A stretch of DNA of 64,000 nucleotides from Chrysemys picta bellii (GCF_011386835.1 NC_088800.1:3844001-3908000); one strand, 5' to 3'. Counted from the stretch's first letter, positions 10,971-23,459 are shown. A program made the numbers and translations. Notes: a model not told the origin generated them from the sequence alone.

Positions 10971-12093
10971 AAAACCCACGGTCAGCCAGCCCAGTGCCTG
11001 AGGGACTCTCTTCAGTGCCACCCAGGAGACCAGGGCTTGATTTCCAGTTGTTGGCTTGCTTTGTGCCCGTGATCAGTCCTTCCGATGGGGCCTCCCCTCA
11101 CTCATCAGAAACCCCTGGAGCGACAAAGGCAGGGAACCTCGGCTGATGGAAGTGTCATGGGGCTGCAAGGGGAGGAAGCGCCAAAGGACGTGGAGGATGT
11201 AAAGGAGAAATGCAGGGAAGGAGGTGCAGGAGCATTCCTCTCCCCACCACATGGCCCCCGAGCTGCTCCTGCACAACGTGTCTGCTTCCTGCGGTTCATC
11301 CTGCGTTACTAATGACTGACAGTAAATGCTTTAAATCCCGCTGACAGCTCGGAAGGAGCTTTTAAATGTAAGTGTGATCATTACTTCCCACATCAGACAC
11401 AGTCTTTTTTCCCCCTGCTCCATACATATTGTCAAACAGACTGACTGTACAGTGTAACGTTCATGGAAGAGTCCAGGACGGCTACTGTGCCATAAACTTT
11501 GTACTGGTGGAGGCTAACATACAGATGGACAGACACAGCACCAGTCTAGAGGAAGAGAGAAGCTCCCCCGGGGCCCCCAAATCAATAGCCAGCTACTCCC
11601 AAGCCAATAAAACCTAGGCCAACCTATTTTCTATGAAGGCAACCAGTTATTGCTGCCAAACTGAGTTTGCCAGCCCCTTTTCCATTGCCTTTGTCCATTT
11701 GCCCAGGAAATACTATTCAGCAGGGCTGGCATGAAAACATTTCTGTTTTTTGTGAAAAAGGTTGATGCTTCAGCATTTGTTCTCATTCTGATGTGCAACA
11801 ACAACAGAGACCTTGTGGAAATTTTTCCCATGAAAAGGAGAAAGAGACGCACCCCAGGACAGCCAATCGCCTGGCGGTATGGGACTCACCGGGCATGAGA
11901 CCCCCAGGCTCCGAATCAGGCAGAGCACAGACGTGAACCTTGGTCTTCCCCAGGCCGCGTGACTCCTTCATGTACCTCTTGGGCCCGAGAAAGTTGTGTC
12001 AAAACATAACGTTCCCGCAAAAAGTTTTGGTTTTGATAAATTCCCAAGTCAGCTTCAGTGTTTATTTCTACAAAGCTTGTACTCTTGTGATTT
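10971..12093. other. Unique DNA, no gene seen
   Basis: No exon, RNA gene or repeat family recognised. The overlapping frames at 11,073-11,312 on both strands are chance frames. Confidence 0.5.
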
Positions 12094-12185
12094 TGATTTA
12101 GTTGGGGTTGGTCCTGCTTTGAGCAGGGGGTTGGACTAGATACCTCCTGAGGTCCCTTTCAACCCTGATATTCTAAGATTTCATG
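12094..12185 (+). mobile_element. CR1 LINE 3' terminus
   Basis: GGGGTTGGTCCTGCTTTGAG followed by GGACTAGATACCTCCTGAGG and TTCAACCCTGATATTCTAAG is the CR1 3' untranslated end, with a decayed ATTCTATGA-type tail. Only the last 90 or so bases are present, so this is a strongly 5'-truncated insertion, as is usual for CR1. Confidence 0.85.
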
Positions 12186-12479
12186 ATTCTTTGGGGGTTG
12201 GTCGCTGTTGTGTGCTGCACTCATTTGTGTCCTGCACATTTTGAAAAGCTCTAGAAGAGGCTAGTTACACAACATTCATGCTTTGTTTTAACTTCTCTAT
12301 ACTACACCTTCCATTTGTAGTGTCAATTCTAGGGGAGAAGGACCAGAAGTTTAATAGTCTTATTGCTCCTTTCATGTAATTTGAAGAGGAACACTTCGGA
12401 GTAAAAACCCATCATTACTCTGTACCATTCATAGGACTTAGCACATTGAAGCCACTGGTAGAGGAGGGCATTCAGCAAG

Positions 12480-12953
12480 GTGAGAGGTTCTCGAGAGTCT
12501 GTCACAGTGACACCTCTGCCCCCATTCTGCTCTGACTGCCCTTTTGGCTACAGCACAACCCTCAGTGCTGTGAAAATCCCAGCCTTGGGTATTGTCATCC
12601 GCCAGCCTCAAACGCGCCGGAGTTCAGAAGCATCCACCAAACTGGTTCAGTCCAAGTCTAGCCCAACAGCACAGGTCTTGGGGCTCCTTGCCCTTATCTG
12701 TCGGGGAGTGGATTCTTGCAATGCTTCCATCCTCAGACTGGGTACGCTGAGCCGTGTGTACCAACTACTTATCCCCTTCAGTGCCAGGAACAGAACAGAA
12801 CCAACTCTGAGCAATGCCGAGATCTTTGTGTGTGCTCCGTCCGGTCCTCTGATGCCCCTGCTTCAAATGGGCTTGGGTACCGCCCACAACGCCAGACTAG
12901 AGCCATTAAGGCCACTAGCTCTGACATTGCTTTTTAGTGACCTTGAAGTTTAA
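12480..12953. repeat. Possible low-copy dispersed repeat (related to 14,880-15,080)
   Basis: Phrases such as GTCCAAGTCTAGC, CTGAGCCGTGTGTACC and TTCAGTGCCAGGAA recur in similar order at 14,880-15,080 (GTCCAAATCTAGC, GTGAGCGTGTACC, TTCAGTGCCAGGAA). The 157-codon open frame spanning this block has no recognisable protein features. I infer an old dispersed repeat rather than a gene. Confidence 0.4.
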
Positions 12954-13977
12954 GCTGCTGGGGACTATTAAAAGGTTCATCTTGCCCCGGCTCTGCTATC
13001 TCAGCGTTTCAGTTTGGGTCTCAGGAGTTTTGGACCAGTCAGGAGGGTAAGCGTGAAACTAAAATAAGGAAGTGTTGGGCCATGCAGTATAAAAAAGTCT
13101 CTTTTACCTACAGTATCACCTAGCTTACGTTTCCAGTATATCCAAAATAAATAACCTGCAACCTTTGGTATAAAGCGGATAGACACCAGCAGGGTAGATT
13201 TTCACTAGTCAGGAAGACTCGATTCAATCATGGATTTCTACATAAAAGTGCATTCTGGAATATGCTGCTCAATCACTTTCACTTTTGTTTCTACTGCCTG
13301 TTCCTCCCTTCTCACATTTATCTCCAGATTTCTTCTCCTTGTCCAGATCTATTCCCCACCACCACCAATCTTCTATTCATTGAACTTTTTGAAACTTTGC
13401 ACTTTTAGAGAGAGGTAAGGGATTGACTCTGTGTACACAAATTTGCAGAGGGACAGTAGGGTTAAGGTCTGTTATTTCTCACCTCTCTATATTAATTTAT
13501 TTAAAAGCATTTTTGCTGTTAACAAGCATGTTACCTCTGGAGACACAAATCCACAGTTTGAGAACTGCAAAACTAAGCATCTCTGATGGTATCTTCTAGA
13601 CTGAGCACTGAGTCCCATTGGGTAGATAGAAAGATTAACCTAAAGAATCTATACAGAAGCCCCTGGAGCCCCATAAAATTGGGTCCTAATCCTTTCTCCT
13701 AGAACCACCATATTTTTAATCAAAGTAGCTAGTGAGCAGATTTTTTTTAATTGGCTTAGAGGTCATGACAGCCTTTGTGATATGGCATAATTCTCCTGCC
13801 ACCACTCTCCCCCACCCCACATCTGCTTCACTGGACAACTTTGGTATCTCCCAGGGCGTCCCATCTCCTACTCTGGAAAACACCGTCCTAACCTTTAACA
13901 TGGGACTCCATTTATTTTGTCTTGTGTAAAACAAAAACAACAAAACTGCTGTACAAAAATATCCTTTTTTTTTTTTT

Positions 13978-14160
13978 GGAGCTATCCTATTGCCTAGAAT
14001 TGGAAGGGATTTTAAAAGGTCATTGAGTCCAGCCCACTGCCTTTACTAGCAGGACTAAGTACTGAATTTGCCCCAGATCCCTAAATGGCCCCCTCAAGGA
14101 TTGAACTCACAACTGTAGGTTTAACAGGTCAATGCTCAAACCACTGAGCTATCCCTCCCC
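13978..14160 (-). mobile_element. Turtle-type tRNA-derived SINE
   Basis: The minus strand starts GGGGAGGGATAGCTCAGTGG with a clear A box. It has a B-box-like AGTTCAATCC and ends in the CR1-like tail CCTTCCAATTCTAGG. It is close to full length. An A/T-run adjoins it at about 13,967-13,978. Confidence 0.9.
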
Positions 14161-14524
14161 CTATTCCACTTTGAGCCCTCCCAGCATGCTAAGCCTTCTC
14201 TAGCATTCCTATTTAAATATTGACTTTAATATTCCTGTAGCAGAGTCCAAAGTGCTTTGTACAAACGCAAGAGGAGAGCAAGTCTGAAACATGTTATGTC
14301 CATTTAAGAAAAAAGCCAAAAAGCCACACACAGTTCTCTGGCTCACACCCTACCAGGCAACATGGTGCAGTCAAACTCTACTTTGTCTCCAGTCAGCAGT
14401 TAGTAAGTGGATTTCCTGCATGCTAGCAATAGATACAGCTCCAGCTTAGATACTTCGGGCGAGGTTTTCAAAAGTCCTCAGTGTTGGCTTAACTTGGAAT
14501 CAATGGTAGTTTTACTATAGATTT

Positions 14525-14870
14525 CAGAACATAGGACTGGAAGGGACTTCTTGGATCAGAGAGTCCAGTGCCCCACTATCCCAGGAACCCCAGTCATATA
14601 ATCCTGCTCCTAAACTTATCAAGTTCCATCTTAACACTAGTTAGCTTGTTTGCCCCCACTACTTCCATTGGGAGGCCGCCCCTGACCTTCACTCTTCTGA
14701 TGGTTCGAAACCTAGTTTCCAGCCTAAATTTATTCAGGACCAATTTATCCTCATTTGTCCTGGTGCCAACATTGTCCTTTAGCTTCAGCAGCTCTTCTCC
14801 CTCCGAGTGTTCACCTCTTCTTCCCCTGATATATTTAGAGATCCCTCTCCAGCGGGATAAGAGTTTGGCC
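14525..14870 (-). mobile_element. CR1 LINE fragment, 3' ORF2 end
   Basis: On the minus strand this is the C-terminal CR1 ORF2 region and 3' end. The plus strand carries GGACTGGAAGGGACTTCTTG at the 3' edge, and the text around 14,640-14,760 corresponds to antisense coding sequence. The minus frame 14,594-14,875 retains CR1-like residues but is not intact. Together with neighbouring CR1 pieces it forms a CR1-rich 2-kb stretch. Confidence 0.75.
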
Positions 14871-14879
14871 AACACTGAG

Positions 14880-15080
14880 GGCTTTTGAAAATCCCAATCT
14901 TTACTGTGTTGTCACGCTCACTGGCCTCCACTACCCTCAAGTTCTACCAAACGATCATAGTCCAAATCTAGCTCAGAGCAAGTGCTGTGAGCGTGTACCG
15001 TACTATGCCTTGGACTTGTTCTTTTTCAGTGCCAGGAAGAACAGCCGTCTCTGTTATGCCCCATCTCTGGCTTGGACTTA
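14880..15080. repeat. Possible low-copy dispersed repeat, second copy
   Basis: Shares ordered phrases with 12,480-12,953 (see that entry). The match is seen by eye only and needs a pairwise alignment to confirm. Confidence 0.35.
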
Positions 15081-15094
15081 AGCTTTTTATTATA

Positions 15095-15296
15095 TTTGAA
15101 ACAATAGGTCAGTGGAGCTTTCAAACTGAACGAGTACATTCTCATAAATAAATTAGAGAGGTGTGGTCTAGATGAAATTACTATAAGGTGGGTGCATAAC
15201 TGGTTGAATGACTATATTCAAATCACAGTGATAAATGGTTCCCTGCCAAACTCAGAGGACTTATCTAGCAAGGTCCTGCAGGGGTCTGTCCTGGGT
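15095..15296 (+). mobile_element. CR1 LINE reverse-transcriptase fragment
   Basis: The plus-strand translation reads KLERCGLDEITIRWVHNWLN followed by a short stretch ending VLQGSVLG. This is the CR1 reverse-transcriptase segment around the 'W..NWL' and 'QGSVLGP' motifs. It breaks off at 15,296, where unrelated sequence begins, and CR1 resumes at about 15,515 with the C-terminal part. The two pieces are probably one CR1 copy interrupted by an insertion, with loss of part of the domain. Confidence 0.8.
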
Positions 15297-15514
15297 CTGT
15301 GTGACAGAGTTTACCAGGCCCCCCTGCTGGAGACCTTGCAGTCCTACCTCACCCCATCCCAGCAAAAGGAGCAGTGAAGGTGGGTCCTCCAGGCCTGCCT
15401 AGAAAGGCTGCAGGGAAGCAGCCAATCACAGCCCAGCGGGCTCAGTTAAAAGGAGCTACAGGGCCAGAGCAGTTCAGTTGCTGTCTGGGAGCAGAAGGGT
15501 ATCGTATGTAAGAC
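15297..15514. mobile_element. LTR-like insertion fragment within CR1
   Basis: Begins TGTGACAGAGTTTACCAGGC, with TG at the edge, and lies between two parts of one CR1 copy. It contains GGCTCAGTTAAAAGGAGCTA followed by GGGCCAGAGCAGTTCAG, resembling promoter/leader text of reptile LTR elements. There is no coding sequence and no visible partner LTR, so a partial solo LTR is a possibility only. Confidence 0.35.
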
Positions 15515-16035
15515 ATGGGAGATGACTACCCCACTCTATTTGGTGCAGTACTGTGTCCAGGTCTGGGCATCACACTTTAATACATGGACAAATCTGAATC
15601 CAGTGGAGAGCTACAAAAATGATTAAAAGGTTTAGAAAACCTGATCCATGAGGAAAAGTTAAATTGGACATATTTAGTCTTGAGAAAAGAAGTCTGAGAG
15701 GGAACCTGAGAACAGTCTGCAAATATGTTAAGGGCTGTTCTAAAAAGGATGGGGATCAATTGTTCTCCACGGCCACTGAAGGTAGGGCAATAAGTAATCA
15801 GCTTGATCTTCAGAAAGGGAGATTTAGGTTGGATTTCAGCCAAAACTGTCTAACTATAATGATGGTTAAGCGCTGAAATATGCTTCCACTGGAGGTAGTG
15901 GAATCCCCACCATTGGAGGTTTTTAAGAACAGGTTAGACAAATCTGGCAGGAATGGTCTACATATACTTGGGCCTGCTTCAGTGCAGGGTGAGGACCTAG
16001 AGGTTCCTTACAGCCCTACATTTCTACGATTCCAA
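15515..16035 (+). mobile_element. CR1 LINE, C-terminal ORF2 and 3' end
   Basis: Plus-strand text corresponds to the CR1 C-terminus: GTGTCCAGGTCTGGGCATCA, GGGAGATTTAGGTTGGATTT, GTGGAATCCCCACCATTGGA, then a 3' end with CCTTACAGCCCTACATTTCT. Frames are shifted several times relative to the near-intact copy at 24,150. It is an older copy than that one, judged by divergence and frame breaks. Confidence 0.85.
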
Positions 16036-17819
16036 TGTTCTCTCTGGGAAAAGAGCTGTTAGAAAATTTCCTCTTGCCAACAATAGCCCTCCTTAAGGTA
16101 GGGATGATCTCATGTCCCTCCAAAATGAATTACTTCCTCTTTGGTGAACTAAGCCCTCCAGTTAGCCTTTCCTACACAAATTCTCAATGTCCTCATTGTC
16201 ATTTGCAAATTGGGGCAAGAGAAAGTTTAGATGATTTATAGTTGCATAAAATATGTGAAGTCTAGTAAATGCAGCTGACTCCTGCCTGCCATTAAAGCTC
16301 TAGCTTTGATTGTAAGACACTGTTCAGAGTTCATGACAAAGCTGTAAATTCCACTGAGGAACTAGCAGATACAGACTTGCAGATATAGTGGCAGAAGTAC
16401 TATTTATAATCGCTTCGCATCGGCTCCCTTGGCATTTAAACAGAAGAGGACCTGTTTAGAGTCCGAGAAATATGATAAGTGAAAAATAAACCTGGGTTTC
16501 AGAGGTGGAATTCACTGTGCGGTGGTTTTTCAAAGCTATTTTTGTTTCTGCCCATTTGCTGTAACTTAGATTACTCGATTAGTTTATAGATTTGAATGGT
16601 CTTGTGAAGGAAGTGTCATTAATAGCATAGTCGAGTCCTGTTTGTCTATAATCCACTGGCATCAAAGGCCTGGCAGATTCAATCATCACACTACAAGCCA
16701 TACCTCATTAGTGCTTTGGCCATCCTCACGCTTTCCACATATCCCGCTCAGACATTGAACTACTTTAAAGCAGGCAAAAAGCAAAGATGCCAAGGCAAGC
16801 AGCAAACCTTGCCGGGCCTTCTGAATCCCACGCCTTGATGTCAGATCTCAGGGGGACAAGGCAGGGCTGGAAGAGTCCGTTCCCAGAAGGAAATATGTGC
16901 TTCTCCCAGAAGAAGGGCTGTTCTGAGTTTCCTAGTTCTCAGCCAGGACCCAAATGAAGAGATGAGCATTTGTTTATTGTAAGGGGTAAGAGAAGTGAGC
17001 GTCTCATTATAAGATGCTGAAGGGTCACCTTAAAGTCTCTAGTCAGTATACTTGGTTATTTTCTCCCTCTCAGCCAGCTGCTTAGACAAGTTTCAGCATC
17101 AGAGCTCTTCAGAGGCGGGCTGCTAGATTAACCCTGTTGTATTAGGCTAATGGCAGTTAATCAGGATGCTCTGGAGTCTGGTTTCCATGGTTACACTATA
17201 AAACAGATGCACCTCTAACAGTCAGTGGATTGACACTCAGATGACACTTTTACAATGATTTCCTGAACAGGGGCTTTTGGGGTGAGACCATGTGCAATTA
17301 TTAGCAGTTATAGATTGAAAGTATCGCTAACCCTGCCCCCATCCAGCCTGATCCAGCAGGAAACAATGCGGACAGTAAGGAAGAATCCTTTACCCGCAAG
17401 TAGATAAAATCTTCCCATCTACTAAAAAAACCCAACACAATATCCCTGTACTCCCGTCTGAAAAAACCCACTTGGCTTGTGCTGAAGTCAGTGGAGCTAT
17501 TCACATCAGTGAGGGAAAGAAAATGGGTAACTTACCCTACTGCGAGGGGAAAAAATTGAATAGTAGTGTGTTTTCTAGATCAGCTGAGCACTGTCACTAG
17601 ACCAGCACACCAAGCTGGGCTGTGGTGAGATCCTGAGTGCGAGGTTTTTCCCAGTATATCGTGGTTACGGAAACACTTGTGTTAATTCAGCATGCAGAGC
17701 CCCACAATGCAGTTTCGGCTCACGGATGAGGGGGGAAATCTAGCGGTTGCAGACTGAGCTGCCATATATCACCATTATGAGTACATTTAAGGCACTGATG
17801 TAAGAGTTCTTTTTAACTA
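16036..17819. other. Unique AT-rich DNA, no gene seen
   Basis: No recognisable repeat family, exon or RNA gene. Open frames are under 70 codons. Confidence 0.6.
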
Positions 17820-17919
17820 CAGACGCTCCCCGGGTTACGCCAACCTGAGTTACGGAAATCTGCACTTACGGAAAAAGTTCCGTAAGTTCCGGACACTTGC
17901 GTAAGTCGGGGAGCGTCCG
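17820..17919. mobile_element. Mariner-type MITE, 100 bp, TA target duplication
   Basis: The ends CAGACGCTCCCCG and CGGGGAGCGTCCG are inverted repeats, and the element is bounded by TA on both sides (17,818-17,819 and 17,920-17,921), as in Tc1/mariner transposons. An inner palindrome (ACTTACGGAA ... TTCCGTAAGT) lets the whole element fold into a hairpin. It is non-coding and would need a transposase supplied in trans. Confidence 0.8.
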
Positions 17920-19933
17920 TATAAGAAAAGGAAAATTCATGCTGTATCGGCCAAACGTGCAGGCAATAAAGATGGAGGAGGCTCTATTTCTTGGATTAGA
18001 TTTAGTACGTTTAGGAACAGGGGCAAAGTAGGTTTTAGATGCTTCTGGTTTATTACAACAGCACAGCAGAGGTTATGTGACAATTGGAAGAGAACCAGAA
18101 TCCCTCACATGATGGAACAATATTACTAAGCAGGTGTAACCATATGCACTAACAAGCTACAGGGTAGCAACACACAGGCAGGTGAAAGTGGGACTCCCAG
18201 GGAGAAGAGGTTCCTGCATACTTCACTTATATCAGTAGTTCCTGAACTGTGACCTAGTGTTCTACAAAACTAAACTTTGAGAACCAAGCTGGGGGAGAGG
18301 GATTAGGTGCTATGGGGGGTGGAGAGGGATAATGGGTCCTTGCGAGAATCTTTTACAAAGTTCAAGACCCACTGTACTCATGTATTTTAACTGATTCCAC
18401 TCCTTAATTGTTTACTCAAGGAGGAGACTCAAAACTAGAGATGGGCCCAAGTGGCAGAGAGCAGACCAACATTCAAATCTGAGCATCCCCAAAAGTTCAG
18501 AGGGGGTCCTTATCCAGTGTTCTGGTTTGGTCTATTATAGGACATGGGCATGAGCCATAAAGACCAAATCCAGATCAACCTGAACCCCTCTATAGGTCAG
18601 GTGAGAGGATGGAGTTCTACACAACTGCAATAATGAAGAAAGGACTATGGGCTGGCATGCTCACCGCAAGATGATGTGAAGTGGAAGGTACAGCATAGCC
18701 CAAGAGATGGCACACAAGACGGAGTCAGAAGACCAGATTTCTCCTCCAAGCTTTGCCATTCAAATGTTACGTGGCCCTGGTCACTTGTCCCCATTTGGCA
18801 GATAAGTAAACACAGGCACAGAAAGCTTTAAACTTAACCAATTGTGTAAAGAGGTCTAATGAAACCCTTTAAATAACCCCTGGATTGATAGCTATCAGTC
18901 TTATTAACGTTGCTTAGGGAAAGAAACTAAAACAGCATAACAGGTTGGGTTTTTTGGTTCTCTTTTTGTTGTATTTTAAAGACACTTGCCATGTTGGCTG
19001 GATAAGAGCTCTATTGCGGGAAGAACATAACTGCAATTTTCCGGGAGTTTACATTTTTCAGGAAGTTACTATTACTAGAAACGCAGGCCACAGGAGAGCT
19101 GAGGGTCTTCCCTTCCCAAGCTTCTAGGAGAAACTCATGCTGCCTTCTGCAGATCTATTTCACCTTGAATCCCTGAGCTCACTGCAGATGCTACAGACTC
19201 AGCAGCTGGAGACAGTTGTTCTGCTCCCATGCATCACTGCTCCCGGGGGGCATTCCTAAGGTCATACCATACACTCCCCACATTGCTCGCTGGCTGCCCC
19301 TCAGTGACAGCCACATACAGAAGGAGCTGGCGTCTGCTGTCAAGGGCCTAGCTCAGTTTAATTAAGATGACTGTTTTGTTCAGGGTTAAACCACTACTGA
19401 TGCCACATGGTTAGTATTCAGGCTGTCAGTACTCACAGCATTGTGTTTGGACGATAAAGCCATCCTACCCTGGTGGGTTTAGTGCCCTGGTTAGCTTAGG
19501 ACAACGGCCTATTTAGATAGACAGTGTCATACAAGTCCTCAGCCATCACAGAATCTCCCTCATGCTGACTACAGCAGTTTTCATACCATAGAAATATTGT
19601 TAAACAGCTGCACTAAGAGCCCCCTGCCCCCTCCCTTGCAGCCTAGTCCTCCAATCCAGCTTTTAGGTGCTCTTCAGCTTTGTCCTGGTAAGGAAGCATC
19701 TTCTGATGTGCTTAATTTCCTTGGGGAGGAGTTCCCTGCAGAAATCCATTACACCAGCCTCCTTCAGAGCTGTCCTTACAACTCATCTTTGCCAAAACAA
19801 ACTCCTTGACAGTGGCTAGGCAATTAGTGCTCCATAAATGCTGCTTGCTACAGTCCTAACAATAATGGAACTGTTACCTTCTGCATGACCTCCTGCCTCT
19901 CGTCTGATACTGTAAGCTATCTGGGACAGAGAC
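17920..19933. other. Mostly unique DNA, no gene seen
   Basis: Apart from a MIR-like stretch near 18,765-18,850, no repeat or gene is recognised. Frames are short. Confidence 0.55.
18765..18850 (-). mobile_element. MIR-like SINE fragment (weak)
   Basis: The plus strand shows CCCCATTTGGCAGATAAGTA followed by ACACAGGCACAGAAAG, the antisense of the MIR core and its conserved 3' part. Flanks are too diverged to set the ends. Old MIR copies are expected in amniote genomes. Confidence 0.5.
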
Positions 19934-20560
19934 AGGCAAACGACGGCACGCGGGCCACATCTGGCCCGCGGGACCATCCTGCCCGGCCCCCGAGCTCCCG
20001 GCCTAGTCCTTGGCCCCTCTCCCGCTGACCCCCCTCCCCGTGCTCTGGCCCGCCGCTCCCGCTGGGCAGCTGGGAGCGCAGCTGGTTCTGGCCAGGTGTC
20101 GCGGCTGGGAGCTCCTGCTGCTTGTAAGGGGGCGGGGAGCGAGGGGTTGGGTAAGGGAGCGGGAGGTCCTAGGGGGCAGTCAGGGAGGAGGGGACGGTTG
20201 TATGTGGCCGAGGTTCTGGGGGGGCAGTCAGGGGATGGAGAACAGGGAGGGTTGGGAGTGGGAGCCCCGGGGGGCCTGTCAGGGGGCGGTGATGTGGATA
20301 GGGGTTGGGAGGGCAGTCAGGGGACAGGGAACAGGGGAGGTTGGATAAGGGGGGTGGGATCCCAGGGGGCAATTAGGGGTGGGGCGTCCTGGGAGGGGGT
20401 GCTCAGGGGACGAGGAGCAGAGGGCAGTTGGATAGGGGGTGGGAGCCCCAGGGGGCCTGTCAGGGGGCGGGGGGGTGGATAGGGGTCGGGGCAGTCAGGG
20501 GACAAGGAGCAGGGGGGGAGGGGGGTTGGATGGGTCAGGGGTTCTGAGGGGGGCAGTCAG
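19934..20560. mobile_element. hAT-like GC-rich element with internal minisatellite
   Basis: The left end GGCAAACGACGGCACGCGGG followed by CCACATCTGGCCCGCGGGAC is the terminus of a reptile hAT-like element also seen at 59,396. The interior from about 20,170 is a GC-rich tandem array with diverged units around CAGTCAGGGGACAAGGAGCA and GTTGGATAGGGG. The matching right terminus is not seen. The long frames here on both strands (for example 20,096-20,482) come from the repeat composition and are not genes. Confidence 0.6.
20170..20560. repeat. GC-rich minisatellite inside the hAT-like element
   Basis: Units of roughly 80-110 bp recur, each with GGGGCAGTCAGGGGA, AGGAGCAG or GAACAGGG, GTTGGATAGGGG and GGGAGCCCCAGGGGGCCTGT. 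Units vary in length and sequence. Confidence 0.75.
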
Positions 20561-21052
20561 ATCAGCTTGCTGAGAGGCAGCTGCTGCAAGCTCCCTCCGT
20601 CCTGGTCTGTCCCCCCTGCTCTAAGGAAGATGGGGTAAGAGGGGTGCAGGAGCAGGGGGGAGGGGGACACCCTGACATTAGTCCCCCTCTTCCTTCCCTC
20701 CCCCCCGTACAGCAAGCAGGAGTCTCGGGGAGCAGCTCCAAGGCAGAGGGCAGGAGCAGCACATGGCAGTGGGGGGAGGGACACAGCTGAACTGCCGGCA
20801 GCTGCTGCACAGGGAACTTAGGGGAGTGGGGAGCTGATGGGGGGCTGCCGGCCCACCCTGGTTCCAAGCCCCCACCAGCTAGCTGCAACGGGCTGCTCTT
20901 CCTGCAAGCCGTAGACAAAGCAGGCGGCTGCCAAAGGACGTTAGAAGGGAGCATTGCGCAACTTTAAACGAGCATGTTCCCTAATTGATCAGCAATGGAA
21001 CAACGAAACAACATTAACCGGGATGACTTTAAGTGAGGAGTTCCTGTACAAG
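20561..21052. mobile_element. Mariner-type element, right part
   Basis: The right end reads AACATTAACCGGGATGACTT followed by TAAGTGAGGAGTTCCTGTAC. I recognise this as the terminus of a widespread reptile mariner/Tigger-like non-autonomous element. The upstream segment CGAGCATGTTCCCTAATTGA also belongs to it. Its left terminus (the inverted copy ACTCCTCACTTA) is not visible, so the element seems truncated or joined to the preceding hAT-like block. Confidence 0.55.
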
Positions 21053-23459
21053 CACCATCCAGAATCATGACGGACTTCTAGCCCACACCGCTATAAACAC
21101 TTCTCTTAACCAGAAACGTTCAGTGGCTGGCATGCCACAACACACCCCAGTGACCTGTCTTCACGAGTCCCTCAGTCACCGAGCTAGAATAATTCCTGGG
21201 CTGGCTGGCTGAGCAGGCCTGTCTTGGTCTGCCCAGAGAAAGCTCCGGAAGGGTATGGAACCTCCTAGATGGGAAAATCCCCTGGCTGAGGAAATTCAGG
21301 GGAGCGTCTGCGCTTCCTGCCTCTGGGAGAAAGGGAAGTCGTTTTGTAACAGCGACGCCATCAGCAGGAGAGGAGCTACCTCAGTAATACAGACAGGTGG
21401 TGGTGGCGCTGTCTGGGTTGGTGCATGTTAGCGCAAACCGGCAGTAACGACACGAGCGGGTCACATACAGGGTCCCTGGTCTTTTAAATCCCCCCCTCCC
21501 CGCCACTGGCAACAGTTCTCACGAGCTAGACTCAAACGAGGCTGTGTCCTCCTCAGCAGCCTTTGGCCAGGAGACTGACTGTCCGGGGCAATTATTCCTG
21601 CGCTGTCTCAATCGTAGCACAGCAGTGGAGATCGGAGCCGTTTTCCTATTAGCGCAGTCAGGTAGGACAAGCGACAGCAGGCAAGCTGCTGCCAGTGGTG
21701 ATGAAAGCACACCCGCTTTTCCACGGCTTCGCTCTGGCAATGGCTTTCCCACCTGTACTGAGGCCTGGAAGCTGGCGGAGTGTTTTGCTTAAAAGGGAAC
21801 TGTGGAATTTGGCCGCCCCATTATCCATCTCTGCCGAGCATACGGGTTGGGATGGAGATTTCCCTCTAGTGCGGGAGGCTGAGGGACTCTGAACAGCACA
21901 GCACGCTTCCTGCTCTTCCTGGAGAGAACACAGTCTTCCAACAGACCTGCGTTTTCTAAATTCCTTGTGTCAAAGGAACTGGGTCAAGTTTTCATGCAGT
22001 AGAATTAGAGGTCAATAGAGGTCACAGACCTGCTACATCCAAGCCATGGCTGCCCACAATGACGCTGCCTTGTCTGGGTCCAGATTCTCACTAGCAGTCC
22101 CTGAGAGATTTCTGTTGGTACCAGAAAATATTGTTTACCCAACTTGGTCTGCAGTCTAGGTCCAGAACCAGCAGACTAGATGCAGCTCTGGGTGTCCTGA
22201 TCCAAACCCATGCCCCTCCTTTCAGTGGAGTGTAAGTCTGAAGTTTGGTGCCTGTCTTGAGCTCTAATTTGTATTTTAATCTCGTGGCCCATGAGGGCCT
22301 GAAGGAGGAGCAGCCAGCCACCTTAGCAAGTCCTATTCCAACACACTGGGCCCCCAGACTTTGAGACTCATCTCTCCATCAACGTTTCTCCCTGGGAAGA
22401 GCTTACACCAAGACTTTCACAATTGCAATCAAGGGTCGGTAGACAGAATTCTAACCCGCTATTGAACATTTTTGTTCTTGTTGATTGAAAGCTGCATTGA
22501 AAAAAGCTTTCTAATGGCTTTGTGAGGAACAAAGGAGTAAAAGATTTCTTGGAACCAAGCAGGCTCCTAGTACATTTCCAGTAAGTGAAAGATCCGATTC
22601 ACAGATTTGTGGGGGAATGCAGCAGCTGGCTCCATCACGTAGATTCTGCCTTCTGCCAGATTTCAGTAATTATACACTGACTAGAAAGACAGGAATCCAT
22701 AATTCTACTATTTCAGATTCTCTAACTGCATAATGAATTGAATTATTATTCACTTGGAAAGATTTTTCTTTACCCCCCCCCACCCAAAATCCCACCCTCT
22801 GTTGCATTCTGTATTGTACACATTACAGATAGAGAGCCTTCTGCCTACAAAACTAGAATATTAAAGCATAGAATGAATGCTACTGACTCAAACAAAATCC
22901 ATTAAAAAAAAAAAGATAAGCAAGATGAATCACTTTTGACAAACACATTTGGAAATGCAGCATTTCCATTTTTTTTTTTGATTCACAGCAATTTCTCAGG
23001 GCCTGATCCTGAAAGATTGTGAGCACTTCAGAGAAGCAGAGAGTGGTGGGTGCTCCTACCTGTTAGGAGAAGGGGTCTGATTTTTTATTTTATTCTCTGT
23101 TGAAAGAGAAGCTCTGATTTTCATCTTTATAATTCTGCTTAGTAAAGAAATCTGATTCCCTCCTTCCTTTGGGAACAACATGTCCCTTCATATGATCTCA
23201 GCAGGTCATATGCTGCAAAACAGTTAGTCAAAAAACTAAAGTGCATAGCATCTGTAGTTTCCAGTCCCAATACTAGCAACCCGCTTTGCACAATTTATGA
23301 ACAAACAGCCAAAGCAATTCATTCAAGAGCAGTTATAAACTCTTCAGCAATCCCACAGAACAGCCAACGGCAGTGCCAGAATTCAGTTAACAGAACCAGG
23401 CAGCACATACAAACCAAATGGGCCCACTCTTAAAACAGAGACTTTGGTTCCATCTATAG
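21053..23459. other. Unique DNA, no gene seen
   Basis: No exon or named repeat. The complementary frames at 21,519-21,892 are chance frames in a GC-richer patch. A C-run lies near 22,772 and an A-run near 22,902. Confidence 0.55.

Noticed and set aside
10967..11146. Possible exon in a GC-richer patch
   Set aside because: No flanking acceptor and donor pair and no recognisable protein segment.
12480..12953. 157-codon open frame
   Set aside because: No recognisable domain, and similar text recurs at 14,880-15,080 without an open frame, so a repeat is more likely than a gene.
20096..20505. Long frames on both strands, Gly/Arg- or Pro-rich
   Set aside because: Produced by the GC-rich minisatellite inside a hAT-like element.
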